Part shown: positions 55,729 through 64,000 of the stretch, in pieces | How positions within the stretch are numbered: the first letter of the stretch is position 1 | Layout of the letters: every line of letters begins with the position of its first letter | Assembly: GCF_000519305.1 (NCBI RefSeq) | Contig: NZ_JAFG01000004.1 | Span: forward strand, 558,001-622,000 | From: Mesorhizobium ciceri WSM4083 | Lineage (GTDB): Bacteria > Pseudomonadota > Alphaproteobacteria > Rhizobiales > Rhizobiaceae | Reading direction: 5' to 3' | DNA: 64,000 nt | The notes under the pieces: generated by a model | Told to the model about the DNA's origin: nothing | The model's input: only the letters and a program-made list of their open reading frames with translations | The model's database searches: none | Position numbers and translations under genes: made by a program

Positions 55729-56733
55729 GTGAGCTATCGCGGCAGGAAGGTCCTAGTCACGGGTGCGGATGGATTTATCGGGTCCCACCTCACGGAAGCG
55801 CTGGTGCACGAAGGTGCCGATGTCACGGCACTGGCCCTCTACAACTCGTTCGACAGCCATGGCTGGTTGGATGATTTGCCCAACCACGTTCGAAGCCAGT
55901 TGCAATGCATTCGTGGGGACGTTCGTGACAGCGCGTTCATCAACCGGATCGTGCGCGGCCAGGCGGTCGTGTTTCATCTGGCTGCGCTGATTGCGATTCC
56001 CTATTCCTATGCGGCTGCCCAATCCTATGTGGAAACCAATGTGCTGGGCACCGTGAATGTCCTCGAAGCGGCACGCCACTGGGAAACCGAGCGCATTGTG
56101 CATACGTCCACAAGCGAGGTTTATGGCACCGCACTGACCATGCCTATCCACGAATCCCACCCGTTGCAGGGACAGTCCCCCTACTCCGCATCCAAGATCG
56201 GGGCGGACATGATGGCGGCGTCCTATGCCAGGTCCTTCGATGTGCCGGTGGTCATCCTGCGACCGTTCAATACATACGGGCCACGCCAGAGCGAACGGGC
56301 CATCGTGCCGACCATCATAAGGCAGGCTCTGGACGAGAACTGTCCGGCGATCATGGTCGGCGACACCAGCCCTATTCGCGACCTTACCTTTGTGGAAGAC
56401 ACTGCGACGGCATTTGTGGCGGCAGGGGCCGCCGAGCTTGAATTTGGCCATGCCTACAATGCCGGCAGCCAGCGCGCCGTCAGTGTCTCGGACGTTTTGG
56501 AGTTGGTGCTCGAGTTGAGTGGCACCAGGAAACCGGTCCGTCGCGACGAAAGCCGGATGCGGCCGCAGAACTCCGAGGTTCGCGCGTTGCTCGCCGATTC
56601 CTCGAACCTTGAAAGTAAAGTCGGATGGCGGGCGCATACAAGCCTGCGTGACGGTCTGGAAAGAACCATCGAGTGGTGGCGCTCGCGCCTCAGCGAGGGC
56701 CGCGTCCGTCGTGAAATGAGCTATATGACATGA
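55729..56733 (+). CDS. NAD-dependent sugar-nucleotide 4,6-dehydratase, LegB-like
   Basis: 334 residues from a GTG at 55729 (AAGGAG about ten bases upstream). SDR extended family: KVLVTGADGFIGSHLTEAL (NAD-binding GxxGxxG), then ALYNSFDSHGWLDDL, HLAALIAIPYSY, STSEVYGTA and the catalytic YSASK. The start VTGADGFIGSHLTEALV plus YNSF-WGW-like segment is the hallmark of LegB-type UDP-GlcNAc 4,6-dehydratases. It would make the keto-deoxy sugar for the aminotransferase. No LegI/NeuB synthase is nearby, so a bacillosamine-like hexose is more likely than legionaminic acid. Overlaps the next gene. Confidence 0.83.
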   Translation: MSYRGRKVLVTGADGFIGSHLTEALVHEGADVTALALYNSFDSHGWLDDLPNHVRSQLQCIRGDVRDSAFINRIVRGQAVVFHLAALIAIPYSYAAAQSYVETNVLGTVNVLEAARHWETERIVHTSTSEVYGTALTMPIHESHPLQGQSPYSASKIGADMMAASYARSFDVPVVILRPFNTYGPRQSERAIVPTIIRQALDENCPAIMVGDTSPIRDLTFVEDTATAFVAAGAAELEFGHAYNAGSQRAVSVSDVLELVLELSGTRKPVRRDESRMRPQNSEVRALLADSSNLESKVGWRAHTSLRDGLERTIEWWRSRLSEGRVRREMSYMT

Positions 56734-57989
56734 CCTTTCCGCGGCTCATACCGGCCGTGCTGCTGATGGCCGCTCTGCTGGCGCTGCACACAGCCGGAAA
56801 CCGGCCGAGCGGTGCGGCAGGCACGGAGCCGGCAATGGATCTGCCCGCTTACCTGAAACCTGCAACCGATCCGGCGACAGGGATCAGCTTCACTCGGATC
56901 ACCAAGCCCGGAGCTCTTGGCGGAGGAATTGTCTGCGGCAAAATATATTGCAGTCATCGGTACTCGAGCGCGCAAGCGTGGAATGCCGATCAGAGTCTCC
57001 TCGTCCTCATGAACGGCTGCAACGGCATGTGCTTCCTCGATGGGAAAAACTACGTTCCTTTGTTCCATCGCAACAAGCCGGGTGAGTGCGAATGGCACCC
57101 TCGAAACGCGGACCTGATGGTTTGTGTCGATGATCAGAATATCTCGACCTGGGCGCCCCGCAGCAATCGTGAGGACATAGTTTTTGCCGCTGCGAAATAT
57201 CGGGATCTCAAATTCGGCCCGTCCAAGGGAAATCCAAGTCGTGACGGCAGCCGCATTGCCGTACGCGCGACCCGCGATGATGGTGCTGCCGTCGCCTTCG
57301 CATATGACCTCGACCGGCGTCTGAAATACCCGGACATCAATCTCGCCCAGGTTGCCGGAACGACCAGTTCCTGCACCATTTCTCCGCTTGGAGAAAACAT
57401 CCTGTGTTTCCAAAACCTGGCCGACGGCACCGAGCAGCGAGCCATTTTCGCAATCGACGGCACCTTGCGCCAGACGTGGAAGGACCATCATCGGCCCGGC
57501 CATGGCGATATGACTCTCGACGCGGACGGCAGCGAAATTTACGTCGGAATCAGCAAATCCAGCCCGGACAAATATCAGGTGATCAAACGTCGGCTGTCCG
57601 ATGGAAAGGTCACGTCGCTCATGAAGTTCGGCGAGGCCGAGCATGCGTCGCTGCGTGCTTTGGACCGGCCCGAATGGGCATTTATGAGTTACGGGGGCAA
57701 TCCCGAGGAGGTTCGTAGCCAACCTGACTGGGCTCCATACACGCGCGAAGTGATCGCGCTGCGTGTCGACGGCAGTCGAGAGGTCCGACGGATCGTGCAG
57801 ACGCGAAATGCTCCGTTCGATTATTGGAGCGAGACACACGCCTCCCCGTCCCCTGATGGGTCGCAAGTGATCTGGTCCAGCAATTGGGGGGTGCCGGGCG
57901 GACCGGTCTACGAATTCGTCGCCCATCTCGATTGGTCGCAGCAGCCGGATCTGAATCAAAAGGAGATTGCCACCAATGGCCTTCGTTAG
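56730..57989 (+). CDS. Secreted beta-propeller-like protein, function unknown
   Basis: 419 residues with a Sec signal (LIPAVLLMAALLALHTAG, cleavage about residue 30). The body has repeated TolB/WD-like blades ending in D-G-S-x-I-x-V or related patterns (MTLDADGSEIYVGIS, SRDGSRIAVRA, SPSPDGSQVIWSSN) and many Asp-rich turns. The pattern resembles the propeller of oligogalacturonate-lyase-like proteins. Histidines in HGDMTL and ETHASPS may be functional, but I cannot identify a catalytic set. It is linked by ATGA to the dehydratase and overlaps the Wza-like gene, so a polymer-binding or -processing role in the periplasm is plausible. Unknown. Confidence 0.6.
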   Translation: MTFPRLIPAVLLMAALLALHTAGNRPSGAAGTEPAMDLPAYLKPATDPATGISFTRITKPGALGGGIVCGKIYCSHRYSSAQAWNADQSLLVLMNGCNGMCFLDGKNYVPLFHRNKPGECEWHPRNADLMVCVDDQNISTWAPRSNREDIVFAAAKYRDLKFGPSKGNPSRDGSRIAVRATRDDGAAVAFAYDLDRRLKYPDINLAQVAGTTSSCTISPLGENILCFQNLADGTEQRAIFAIDGTLRQTWKDHHRPGHGDMTLDADGSEIYVGISKSSPDKYQVIKRRLSDGKVTSLMKFGEAEHASLRALDRPEWAFMSYGGNPEEVRSQPDWAPYTREVIALRVDGSREVRRIVQTRNAPFDYWSETHASPSPDGSQVIWSSNWGVPGGPVYEFVAHLDWSQQPDLNQKEIATNGLR

Positions 57990-59238
57990 CCGAATTTCCT
58001 TTGCAGCGCTTGCCGGATGCCTGGCCTTGAGCAACGCAACCGCGGCCGAAGCGCCGGTGGCCTACAGGCTTTCCCCCGGCGACACGGTGGAGATAGGAAT
58101 TGCCTCCATCGCGGAACGAACGCAACGCGCGATCGTCCAGATGGATGGCTCGATCGCGCTGCCCGAGTTCGGGATGATCCCGGTTGGCGGGTTGACGCCG
58201 GCCGAATTGCAGACGCGCATGGAGGCGGTGCTGCCAACCAAGATCGTCCACCAGCGTCTGCCTGATGGACGGGAGCAAATGATCGTCATCAAGCCGAGCG
58301 ACGTCACAGCCGTGATCGCGGAGTACCGGCCGATCTACGTGACTGGCGATGTGCTGACGCCAGGGCAGCAGGCTTACCGGCCACTCATGACAGTCCGGCA
58401 GGCGATTGCGGTCGCCGGCGGTTTCAGCCTTCTGCGGTCGCGGGCAAGCCAAAGCGGACCTGATCCCGTTGATCTGCGACGCGACTACGAGTCGATCTGG
58501 GGGGATTACATCAGGGACTACTTTCATGGCGCCCGCATCCGCGCCGAACTTCAGAACCAAGCAGAATTTGACATGCAGCCGCCGCAAGGCTCGCCCCTGT
58601 CGAATGCATTGATATCGGCGGTGGCGCAGGCGGAAGCGGAGGGTCTCAAAATTTCGCTGAACAATTTTCAACAGGAGCAAAGCTATCTCGACAAGACTGC
58701 CAAGGATGCCGAGGCTGAGGTCGAGGTTCTGCTCAAGCGCGAGCAGACGGAAGCGGCAGCGGTGAAACAGGATGAGGACGATCTGGCGCGGGTCACCAAA
58801 TCGTTCGAATCGGGCAACCTGACCAACAGCAGGCTCGCCGACGTCAGACGTGCCGTGCTGATGTCGTCGAGCCGGGCGCTCGAGACCTCGGTCGAACTCA
58901 TGAGAACGCGGCGCCAGCAGGAAGACTTCGTCAGGCAGCAGGAACGCAATGAAAATCAACGAAGGATCGGCCTTCTGAACGAGTTGAGGGACACCGACCT
59001 TCGCCTCGCCGAGACCACTGCAAGGCTCCACGCAGCCAGCCAGAAGCTTCAGCCATCAGGGGCGTCCGCTCTTCCACTGCCGGTCGCCGGCGAAACCTTC
59101 CAGGCGCGGATCACAATAACCGGTGGAGCCGGCGACGCGTCGAGAGGTCGACCGGTCGACCAGGACACTGAGGTCGCACCTGGAGACACCATCGAGGTGA
59201 GGTTCAGCAGCGACCTGCAGAGTGCGGCGATCCAGTAG
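57976..59238 (+). CDS. Polysaccharide export outer-membrane protein, Wza/ExoF type
   Basis: 420 residues from ATG 57976 with AGGAG ten bases upstream; a TTG at 57967 is possible. Signal peptide AFVSRISFAALAGCLALSNA, cleavage near TAA-AEA. A polysaccharide-export (PES) domain starts at YRLSPGDTVEIGIAS and continues with LPEFGMIPVGGLTPAELQTR; a SLBB-type region follows (VYVTGDVLTPGQ-like). A long coiled coil (about 200-370) follows, as in ExoF proteins that reach across the periplasm. There is no lipobox, so it is not a Wza lipoprotein. It is the export partner of the Wzc-like protein at 44332. Confidence 0.83.
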   Translation: MAFVSRISFAALAGCLALSNATAAEAPVAYRLSPGDTVEIGIASIAERTQRAIVQMDGSIALPEFGMIPVGGLTPAELQTRMEAVLPTKIVHQRLPDGREQMIVIKPSDVTAVIAEYRPIYVTGDVLTPGQQAYRPLMTVRQAIAVAGGFSLLRSRASQSGPDPVDLRRDYESIWGDYIRDYFHGARIRAELQNQAEFDMQPPQGSPLSNALISAVAQAEAEGLKISLNNFQQEQSYLDKTAKDAEAEVEVLLKREQTEAAAVKQDEDDLARVTKSFESGNLTNSRLADVRRAVLMSSSRALETSVELMRTRRQQEDFVRQQERNENQRRIGLLNELRDTDLRLAETTARLHAASQKLQPSGASALPLPVAGETFQARITITGGAGDASRGRPVDQDTEVAPGDTIEVRFSSDLQSAAIQ

Positions 59239-59321
59239 TTGCGCGGACGTGAACCGAGCCGGGAACGACGTGGTTGATGGCTCGCCTCACGGTATGAAGA
59301 CCGGGCGCTCGAGAAATCAAC

Positions 59322-60041
59322 ATGGAAAATCCAGAAAGCGGGGTTGTCGTGATTGGTGAAATAGATGTCGCCAGCGCCTACATCACCGGCCGCATCGGCT
59401 TCATGGGGCTCAAGTTGGTTGTCGCGCCCGGCGTGCTCGTCCCTCGCCCGGAGACGGAATTGCTCGGCAGCACCGCCCTCAATGTGCTGCGTGCACTTAA
59501 TCGGCCGGTACCGCGTGTCGTGGACATGTGCTGCGGGGCGGGCAATCTCGCCTGCGCCATTGGATACAAGGTCCCCACCGCGCGCGTCTGGGCGAGCGAT
59601 CTCACTGACAGCTGTGTCGAGACCACCTGCCGGAACGTCGCCCATCTTGGCCTGGCCGGACGCATTTCGGTGCTGCAGGGCGACCTGTTCAATTCCTTCT
59701 CGGGTCTGGAGCTCGAAGGTACGATCGATCTGGTCGTCTGCAACCCGCCTTATATTTCGGAGAAGCGGCTCGAAAACGACCGCGCGCATCTGATGGAACT
59801 TGAACCACGTGAGGCGTTCGCTGCCGGGCCTTACGGCCTGAGCATTCACATGCGGGTGATCAAGGAGGCGCGGCGCTATCTGCGGCAAGGTGGCATGCTG
59901 CTTTTCGAGGTCGGGCTTGGCCAGGACCGGCAGGTCATGAGTTTGGTCGAGCGTTCCAAAGCCTACGAGAACATTCGCACGGTTGCGAACAAAGCCGGTG
60001 AAGCAAGAGTGGTTTGTGCACGGGCTAGAGCGCCAGCGTGA
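59322..60041 (+). CDS. PrmC/HemK-like N5-glutamine methyltransferase
   Basis: 239 residues. SAM-binding region VVDMCCGAGNLACAIG and the catalytic NPPYIS (NPPY motif, about residue 144) with the downstream LEPREAFAAGPYGLSIH that is diagnostic of PrmC/HemK. It is shorter than true PrmC (about 285) and lacks the N-terminal helical bundle that binds release factors. The missing domain and position beside an acyl carrier protein suggest a different acceptor, perhaps a nitrogen in the cell-surface polymer precursor. A housekeeping prmC should be elsewhere in the genome. It ends 57 bases from the convergent ACP gene. Confidence 0.78.
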   Translation: MENPESGVVVIGEIDVASAYITGRIGFMGLKLVVAPGVLVPRPETELLGSTALNVLRALNRPVPRVVDMCCGAGNLACAIGYKVPTARVWASDLTDSCVETTCRNVAHLGLAGRISVLQGDLFNSFSGLELEGTIDLVVCNPPYISEKRLENDRAHLMELEPREAFAAGPYGLSIHMRVIKEARRYLRQGGMLLFEVGLGQDRQVMSLVERSKAYENIRTVANKAGEARVVCARARAPA

Positions 60042-60098
60042 GCCGCGCCATGGGTTTGTGCTCGGTTGGGACGACGCCCTTGAACCGTAGCCCGGCGA

Positions 60099-60365
60099 TC
60101 AGTTTTCCTTGCTGAGCACGTAACGTGCAATTCCCTGGATGGAATCGAAATTCTCAGGCAGAAGTTCACTGTCCTCGACAGTGATGCCGAATGTCTCCTC
60201 GACGAAGCCGATAACTTCAAGCACTCCAGTCGAGTCTATGATGCCTTGGTCGAGCAACGACGTTTCAACCTCCAGGGCGCGCGGGTCGGCCACGTAGAAA
60301 TTTGACGCCAGAAAGGCGCGTATCTGATCGCTGTAGGTGTCAATTCTGTTGTTCGTGCTCAGCAT
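60099..60365 (-). CDS. Acyl carrier protein
   Basis: 88 residues. The four-helix ACP pattern is clear: ALEVETSLLDQGIIDSTGVLEVIGFVEE has Ser45, the phosphopantetheine site, in DST rather than the usual DSL/M, and FGITVEDSELLPENFDSIQGI follows. It carries an activated acyl or aminoacyl group as a thioester. It follows the AMP ligase gene after 39 bases on the minus strand and is probably loaded by it. ACPs with such partners occur in exosortase-A polysaccharide clusters. Confidence 0.87.
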   Translation of the reverse strand: MLSTNNRIDTYSDQIRAFLASNFYVADPRALEVETSLLDQGIIDSTGVLEVIGFVEETFGITVEDSELLPENFDSIQGIARYVLSKEN

Positions 60366-60404
60366 TGAATTGGCCTCCGATCCAAATGATTTCCAGGTAT
60401 CGCT

Positions 60405-61958
60405 TTATGACAGCGCTATTTTCTTGAGCTTGCCCGTGTCCGTCATCGGTAGACTGGACACAATCTGGATGGACTTCGGAATCATGAAGTTTTCCAGCCG
60501 CTTCTGACACTCCATCCGCAGCTGCTTTTCGCCCATGATCGTTCCTTGCTCCATGACGACAAACGCTTTCACTGCTTGCCCCAGCAGGTCGTCGGGAACT
60601 CCGACAACCGCGGCCTCCCGTACTCCCGGGATTTCCATCAGCACGTTTTCGACTTCCCTGGGCGCCACCTTTTCTCCCCGAGATTTTATGATCTCATCGC
60701 TGCGGCCGACAAAATAGAGGTAGCCTTCCTCGTCCATTCGGCAGTAGTCGCCGGTGTACAGAACCTGCTCGCCGGGCAAAGGGCCAGGCTTGAGCTTCCT
60801 CGCGGTAGCCTCCGGCTTACCCCAGTAACCCTTCATGACCGTTGCCCCGCGAATGACCAGCTGGCCGACGACATTGGGACCGACCCTTCGGTCATCCTCA
60901 TCGACAATCCACATTTCGGTGTTCGGGATGGCTATCCCCACGCTCAAGGGTTTTCGGGCAAGATCGTCCGGCGGAAGATAGGTGCAGCGTTTGCATTCGG
61001 TCAGGCCGTACATCGAATAGATGCGGGCGTCGGCAAACAGTTCCTGGAGCAGGCGAATGTGCTTGAGCGGCAGTGCCGCGGCCGTGTTCGTGACATACCT
61101 TATGCTTGCAAAATCATCTGCCTTCAGCGTCTTGAGATCCGACAGCGCGGCAAAGATGGTTGGCACGCCGGGAAAGCCTGTAACTCTCTCCCTTTCGATG
61201 ATCGCAAGTATCTGTGCAGGGAAGGCAAACGAGCGCTCGAGGACCAACCGCGCCCCGGTACGGAATGCCATTATCATCTGATAGAGGCCGTAGTCGAAGG
61301 CCAAGGGCAAGACATTGAGGATCACGTCGTCTTCGCCAAGCTCGAGGTACGAGGCGATAGACGTGCAGGCTGCCATCATGTTCCTGTGTGTCAGCATCAC
61401 GCCTTTGGGTTCGCCGGTCGAGCCCGACGTGTAGATGATGGCTGCGAGATCGATGTCGATGCGGCGGCGGACCGGCGCTTTGCCGTGGCCGGCAGCAACC
61501 TCATCCCAGCGCACGGCATGCGGCAATCCCCGAAGCTCGGCGTCGTCCACCGGACCGGAGACGATGAGCCGCCGCAGCGACGGACAGTTACGCGCCGGCT
61601 CAGTAAAGATCGGCTGCAAATGTCTGTCGGTAATCAATGCCGCCGGAAGGCAATCGTTGAGCAAATACCCCAGCTTATCGCTCTTGGTGAGCGGATTGAC
61701 GACGCACACAACGGCGCTCGCCTTGAGAACCGCCCAGAAGCTGACCACGGTCTCGACTGTGTTGTCGGCGAAGATCATGACGCGGTCACCGGGGGCGACC
61801 CCGGACGTGACGAGATGATGGGCGACCGCGTTGGAACGTGTCTCAAGCTCATCATAGGCAAGCCGGTGCCCGCCGCACACCAGCGCCACCTTGTCGCCGA
61901 GCCGGCCGGCCGAATGGCTGAGGTAGTCGTGCAGCAGAGGGACGGCGCCATGCATCAT
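60405..61958 (-). CDS. AMP-forming acyl/aminoacyl ligase (ANL superfamily)
   Basis: 517 residues from ATG 61958, overlapping the AsnB-like stop as ATGA. Adenylation motifs: IIYTSGSTGEPKGVMLTH, MYGLTECKR, TGDYCRMDEEGYL, GRSDEIIKSRGEKVAPREVE and a final TGKLKK with the catalytic Lys. It activates a carboxylate with ATP and transfers it to the acyl carrier protein encoded downstream (or to CoA). The substrate is unknown. The closest type by general feel is the ligase associated with exosortase-A polysaccharide clusters. Confidence 0.86.
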   Translation of the reverse strand: MMHGAVPLLHDYLSHSAGRLGDKVALVCGGHRLAYDELETRSNAVAHHLVTSGVAPGDRVMIFADNTVETVVSFWAVLKASAVVCVVNPLTKSDKLGYLLNDCLPAALITDRHLQPIFTEPARNCPSLRRLIVSGPVDDAELRGLPHAVRWDEVAAGHGKAPVRRRIDIDLAAIIYTSGSTGEPKGVMLTHRNMMAACTSIASYLELGEDDVILNVLPLAFDYGLYQMIMAFRTGARLVLERSFAFPAQILAIIERERVTGFPGVPTIFAALSDLKTLKADDFASIRYVTNTAAALPLKHIRLLQELFADARIYSMYGLTECKRCTYLPPDDLARKPLSVGIAIPNTEMWIVDEDDRRVGPNVVGQLVIRGATVMKGYWGKPEATARKLKPGPLPGEQVLYTGDYCRMDEEGYLYFVGRSDEIIKSRGEKVAPREVENVLMEIPGVREAAVVGVPDDLLGQAVKAFVVMEQGTIMGEKQLRMECQKRLENFMIPKSIQIVSSLPMTDTGKLKKIALS

Positions 61959-63976
61959 ACCAGCACCTCTTCCCTGTGCAGGCGATCGACATCTATCCTG
62001 AGGTCGACCGCACGCGCGCTCGATGGGCGGCTTGCGACAAACTGCTGATGGAGGAGCTGCGTCGACAGCACACCGACCAACGCCATGTTGTCCGAGTTGG
62101 ACAGATCCCCATCGCCGGTCTTGGCAGCGCATTTGTCCAGCAGGCGCGCGACCGAGTTCGGATCAAAGACATTCGCCGCGCGCAGGGCAGTCTCCGAGAG
62201 TGCTTCGCGGACATAGGCGGGTGCGCTATCGCCCATGAAGCAAAGTGCGTTGGGCGCCCGGTAGGGTTGCTTCTTGCGGGCCACGACTTCCGCGGGCACG
62301 ATCGATCTCGCCACACGCTTCAGCACGTGTTTCTCATCCAGAATGCGCAGCTTGTAGTCGGCCGGAAGCGAATTCGCCAAGGCCACGAGCTTATCGTCCA
62401 GGAACGGGAAGCGCCCTTCGACGGAGTGAGCCATCAGCATCCTGTCACCTTGCGAGGAAAGCAGGTAGCCCGACATCAGCGTCCTGATCTCAAGGTACTG
62501 GTCCTGCGCGAGAGGACCCCATCGTTGGAACTCTTCGGGCAGGCGGGCGAGCAGGTCCGCTACCACATCGTGGCGCGCCGCTTCGGCGTGCATGTCGGCC
62601 GAGAACAGCCGTTTGATGGCGCTGGTGGTGCGCCAGCGGGTATCATGCGCGAAGCCGGGCGCGCCATATGCATGGATACCGTGTCCAAAGAACTGGCGCG
62701 CCATCGCCTGCTGCTTGACCGGCGAGCGGCTCAGATAAGGGTAGAGGCGTTCCAGCAGTCGGGCGCGTCGGGCGGAGGCGGGTTGCCGCCCCCAGAAGCG
62801 GCGGACCTTGCCTTCCCGGAACAGGTCGTAGCCGGCGAACATCTCGTCGGCCCCCTCGCCGGTCAGCACGACCTTGATGCCATGTTCGCGCACCAGCCTC
62901 GAGAGAAGGAACAACGGCGCCGGCGCCGTCCTGAGAATCGGACGCTCGGCGTGACGGATCACATCCGGGAAGATGTCGGCGATGTCACCGCGCGAAACCA
63001 TCACCTCGTGGTGCTCGCCGCCGCTCGCACCAGCAACCAGTCGCTGGTAACGGGTTTCATCATATTCGGCGTCAGCAAAACGCAACGAGAAAGTCTGGTA
63101 CGGCGCGCCGGCGAAGCGCCTCCCGAGCATGGCGACAAGTGAGCTGTCGAGCCCGCCGGAAAGGTAGCAGCCGACCGGCACATCCGCCTTCACCATCCTA
63201 AGCGCCGTCGCCGCTTGCAAGGCGCCGCGCACTTCGTCCACCGCATCCTCCAGCGAGCCCCTGAAGGTGCCATGGGTCAGGTCCTCGCTCTCGGGATAGC
63301 AAGGTTTCCAGAAAGCGTGCTCACGAACGCTGCCATTGTCGTAGATGCGGACATGGCCGGGGGTAAGTTCCTGTACTCCCTGAAATACGCCTTGCGGCGG
63401 TACGACGGTCCAGAGCGTGAAAGTCTGGTCTATCCCCGCGGGATCGAAGGCCCGCGGTATCGCGGGGTCGGCTGCGAAAATGGCCTTCACTTCGCTGGCG
63501 AAGTGAAGGCGGCCAGCGTGTTCGCACAAATGCAGCGGGCAGATGCCGAACCGATCGCGCGACAGGACGATGCGGCCTGTCAGCGAATCCCAGATGGCGA
63601 GTGCCCACTGCCCGTTCAGCCGCTCGAACGCGCCCACGCCCCAGGCGCGGTAGGCATGCACGACGACCTCCGTGTCGCTGCGGGTGCGGAAACGATGTCC
63701 CAGGGCCATGAGTTGTTCACGCAGCTCGACGTAGTTGAATATCTCGCCGTTGAACACGATCCAGGTGGTATCGCCTGTGTCGGCGAGGGGCTGCTGTCCA
63801 GTCGAGAGATCGATGATCGACAGGCGGGTATGCGCCAGCCCGGCTCGCCTGTCGCGGTAAAGGCCGCTCTCGTCCGGGCCTCGATGGGAGAGCGCGGCTG
63901 CCATTCGTAGAAGCGCGGCTCGTGACGGAGGCTCCGCAGCCGCGTTCAGCGCCACAATTCCGGCGATGCCGCACAT
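61955..63976 (-). CDS. Asparagine-synthetase-like glutamine amidotransferase (AsnB family), second copy
   Basis: 673 residues. MCGIAGIVALN gives catalytic Cys2; SHRGPDESGLY and FNGEIFNYVELR complete the glutaminase site, and LSGGLDSSLVAML with LTGEGADEMFAGYD completes the synthetase site. It is not a recent duplicate of the 42333-44330 gene: the shared features are mostly the active-site blocks. It is the first gene of a minus-strand operon with the ligase and ACP; the AMP-ligase start overlaps its stop. A role in making an amide or amide-linked substituent on the polymer is plausible. Confidence 0.86.
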   Translation of the reverse strand: MCGIAGIVALNAAAEPPSRAALLRMAAALSHRGPDESGLYRDRRAGLAHTRLSIIDLSTGQQPLADTGDTTWIVFNGEIFNYVELREQLMALGHRFRTRSDTEVVVHAYRAWGVGAFERLNGQWALAIWDSLTGRIVLSRDRFGICPLHLCEHAGRLHFASEVKAIFAADPAIPRAFDPAGIDQTFTLWTVVPPQGVFQGVQELTPGHVRIYDNGSVREHAFWKPCYPESEDLTHGTFRGSLEDAVDEVRGALQAATALRMVKADVPVGCYLSGGLDSSLVAMLGRRFAGAPYQTFSLRFADAEYDETRYQRLVAGASGGEHHEVMVSRGDIADIFPDVIRHAERPILRTAPAPLFLLSRLVREHGIKVVLTGEGADEMFAGYDLFREGKVRRFWGRQPASARRARLLERLYPYLSRSPVKQQAMARQFFGHGIHAYGAPGFAHDTRWRTTSAIKRLFSADMHAEAARHDVVADLLARLPEEFQRWGPLAQDQYLEIRTLMSGYLLSSQGDRMLMAHSVEGRFPFLDDKLVALANSLPADYKLRILDEKHVLKRVARSIVPAEVVARKKQPYRAPNALCFMGDSAPAYVREALSETALRAANVFDPNSVARLLDKCAAKTGDGDLSNSDNMALVGVLSTQLLHQQFVASRPSSARAVDLRIDVDRLHREEVLV

Positions 63977-64000
63977 GGTCAGTCCCTGTCCATCGCAGCG

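Noticed and set aside
61952..61962. CATCATACCAG, resembling the apiose operator
   Set aside because: It lies inside coding sequence at the start of the AMP ligase gene, lacks the partner half-site, and is far from the apiose genes. Chance match.

Overview
The window looks like chromosome (or a large replicon) of a GC-rich alphaproteobacterium of the order Hyphomicrobiales, most probably Mesorhizobium or a close relative. Reasons: Brucella/rhizobium-type erythritol genes (eryA, eryB, eryC, eryH, eryI and a SorC-type regulator), a PrsDE-like type I secretion pair, an HWE-type histidine kinase, and many ATGA-coupled operons. No rRNA, tRNA, insertion sequence or CRISPR array was found.

Region 1 (1-16.2 kb) is read as a D-apiose/D-apionate catabolic island. 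A ribose-type ABC transporter (1-3226, minus; its last gene runs off the window) diverges from a GntR regulator. Then come apnO (D-apionate oxidoisomerase), a second ABC transporter with a DUF2291 lipoprotein, apsD (D-apiose dehydrogenase), apnL (D-apionate lactonase), a second GntR regulator, a RuBisCO-like protein (oiaX) and a DUF1537 kinase (oiaK). A TSATYATACCAG motif precedes apnO, the second transporter and oiaX, which suggests a three-promoter regulon.

Region 2 (16.3-33.4 kb) handles C4 polyols. A split DAK-family kinase (dhaK/dhaL-like, possibly L-erythrulose kinase) converges on a ten-gene minus-strand operon: regulator, DUF2291 protein, ABC ATPase, permease, binding protein, eryA, eryB, eryC, eryH, eryI. 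Upstream is a second polyol operon (FGGY kinase, DeoR regulator, GlpD-like dehydrogenase). The promoters of these two operons share a nearly identical block of about 30 bp. A RuBisCO-like decarboxylase, a DAK-type L-erythrulose kinase and EryC would all deliver L-erythrulose 1-phosphate, which EryH and EryI turn into D-erythrose 4-phosphate. The neighbourhood may therefore be one metabolic hub.

Region 3 (34.0-39.4 kb) holds a PrsD/PrsE-like type I exporter divergent from a 587-residue protein. That protein has a glycoside-hydrolase-like N-terminus and RTX-like C-terminal repeats, so it is the obvious cargo.

Region 4 (39.9-64 kb) is an exopolysaccharide island: two glycosyltransferases, polymerase, flippase, Wzc-like and Wza-like proteins, a sugar nucleotidyltransferase, a 4-aminotransferase, an initiating sugar-phosphate transferase, a LegB-like dehydratase and a secreted propeller-like protein. 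Regulators sit in the middle (LuxR protein; HWE kinase with a NarL-type response regulator). Two glutamine-dependent asparagine-synthetase homologues, an AMP-forming ligase, an acyl carrier protein and a PrmC-like methyltransferase suggest acyl or amide decoration of the polymer, as in exosortase-A-type clusters, although no exosortase is visible.
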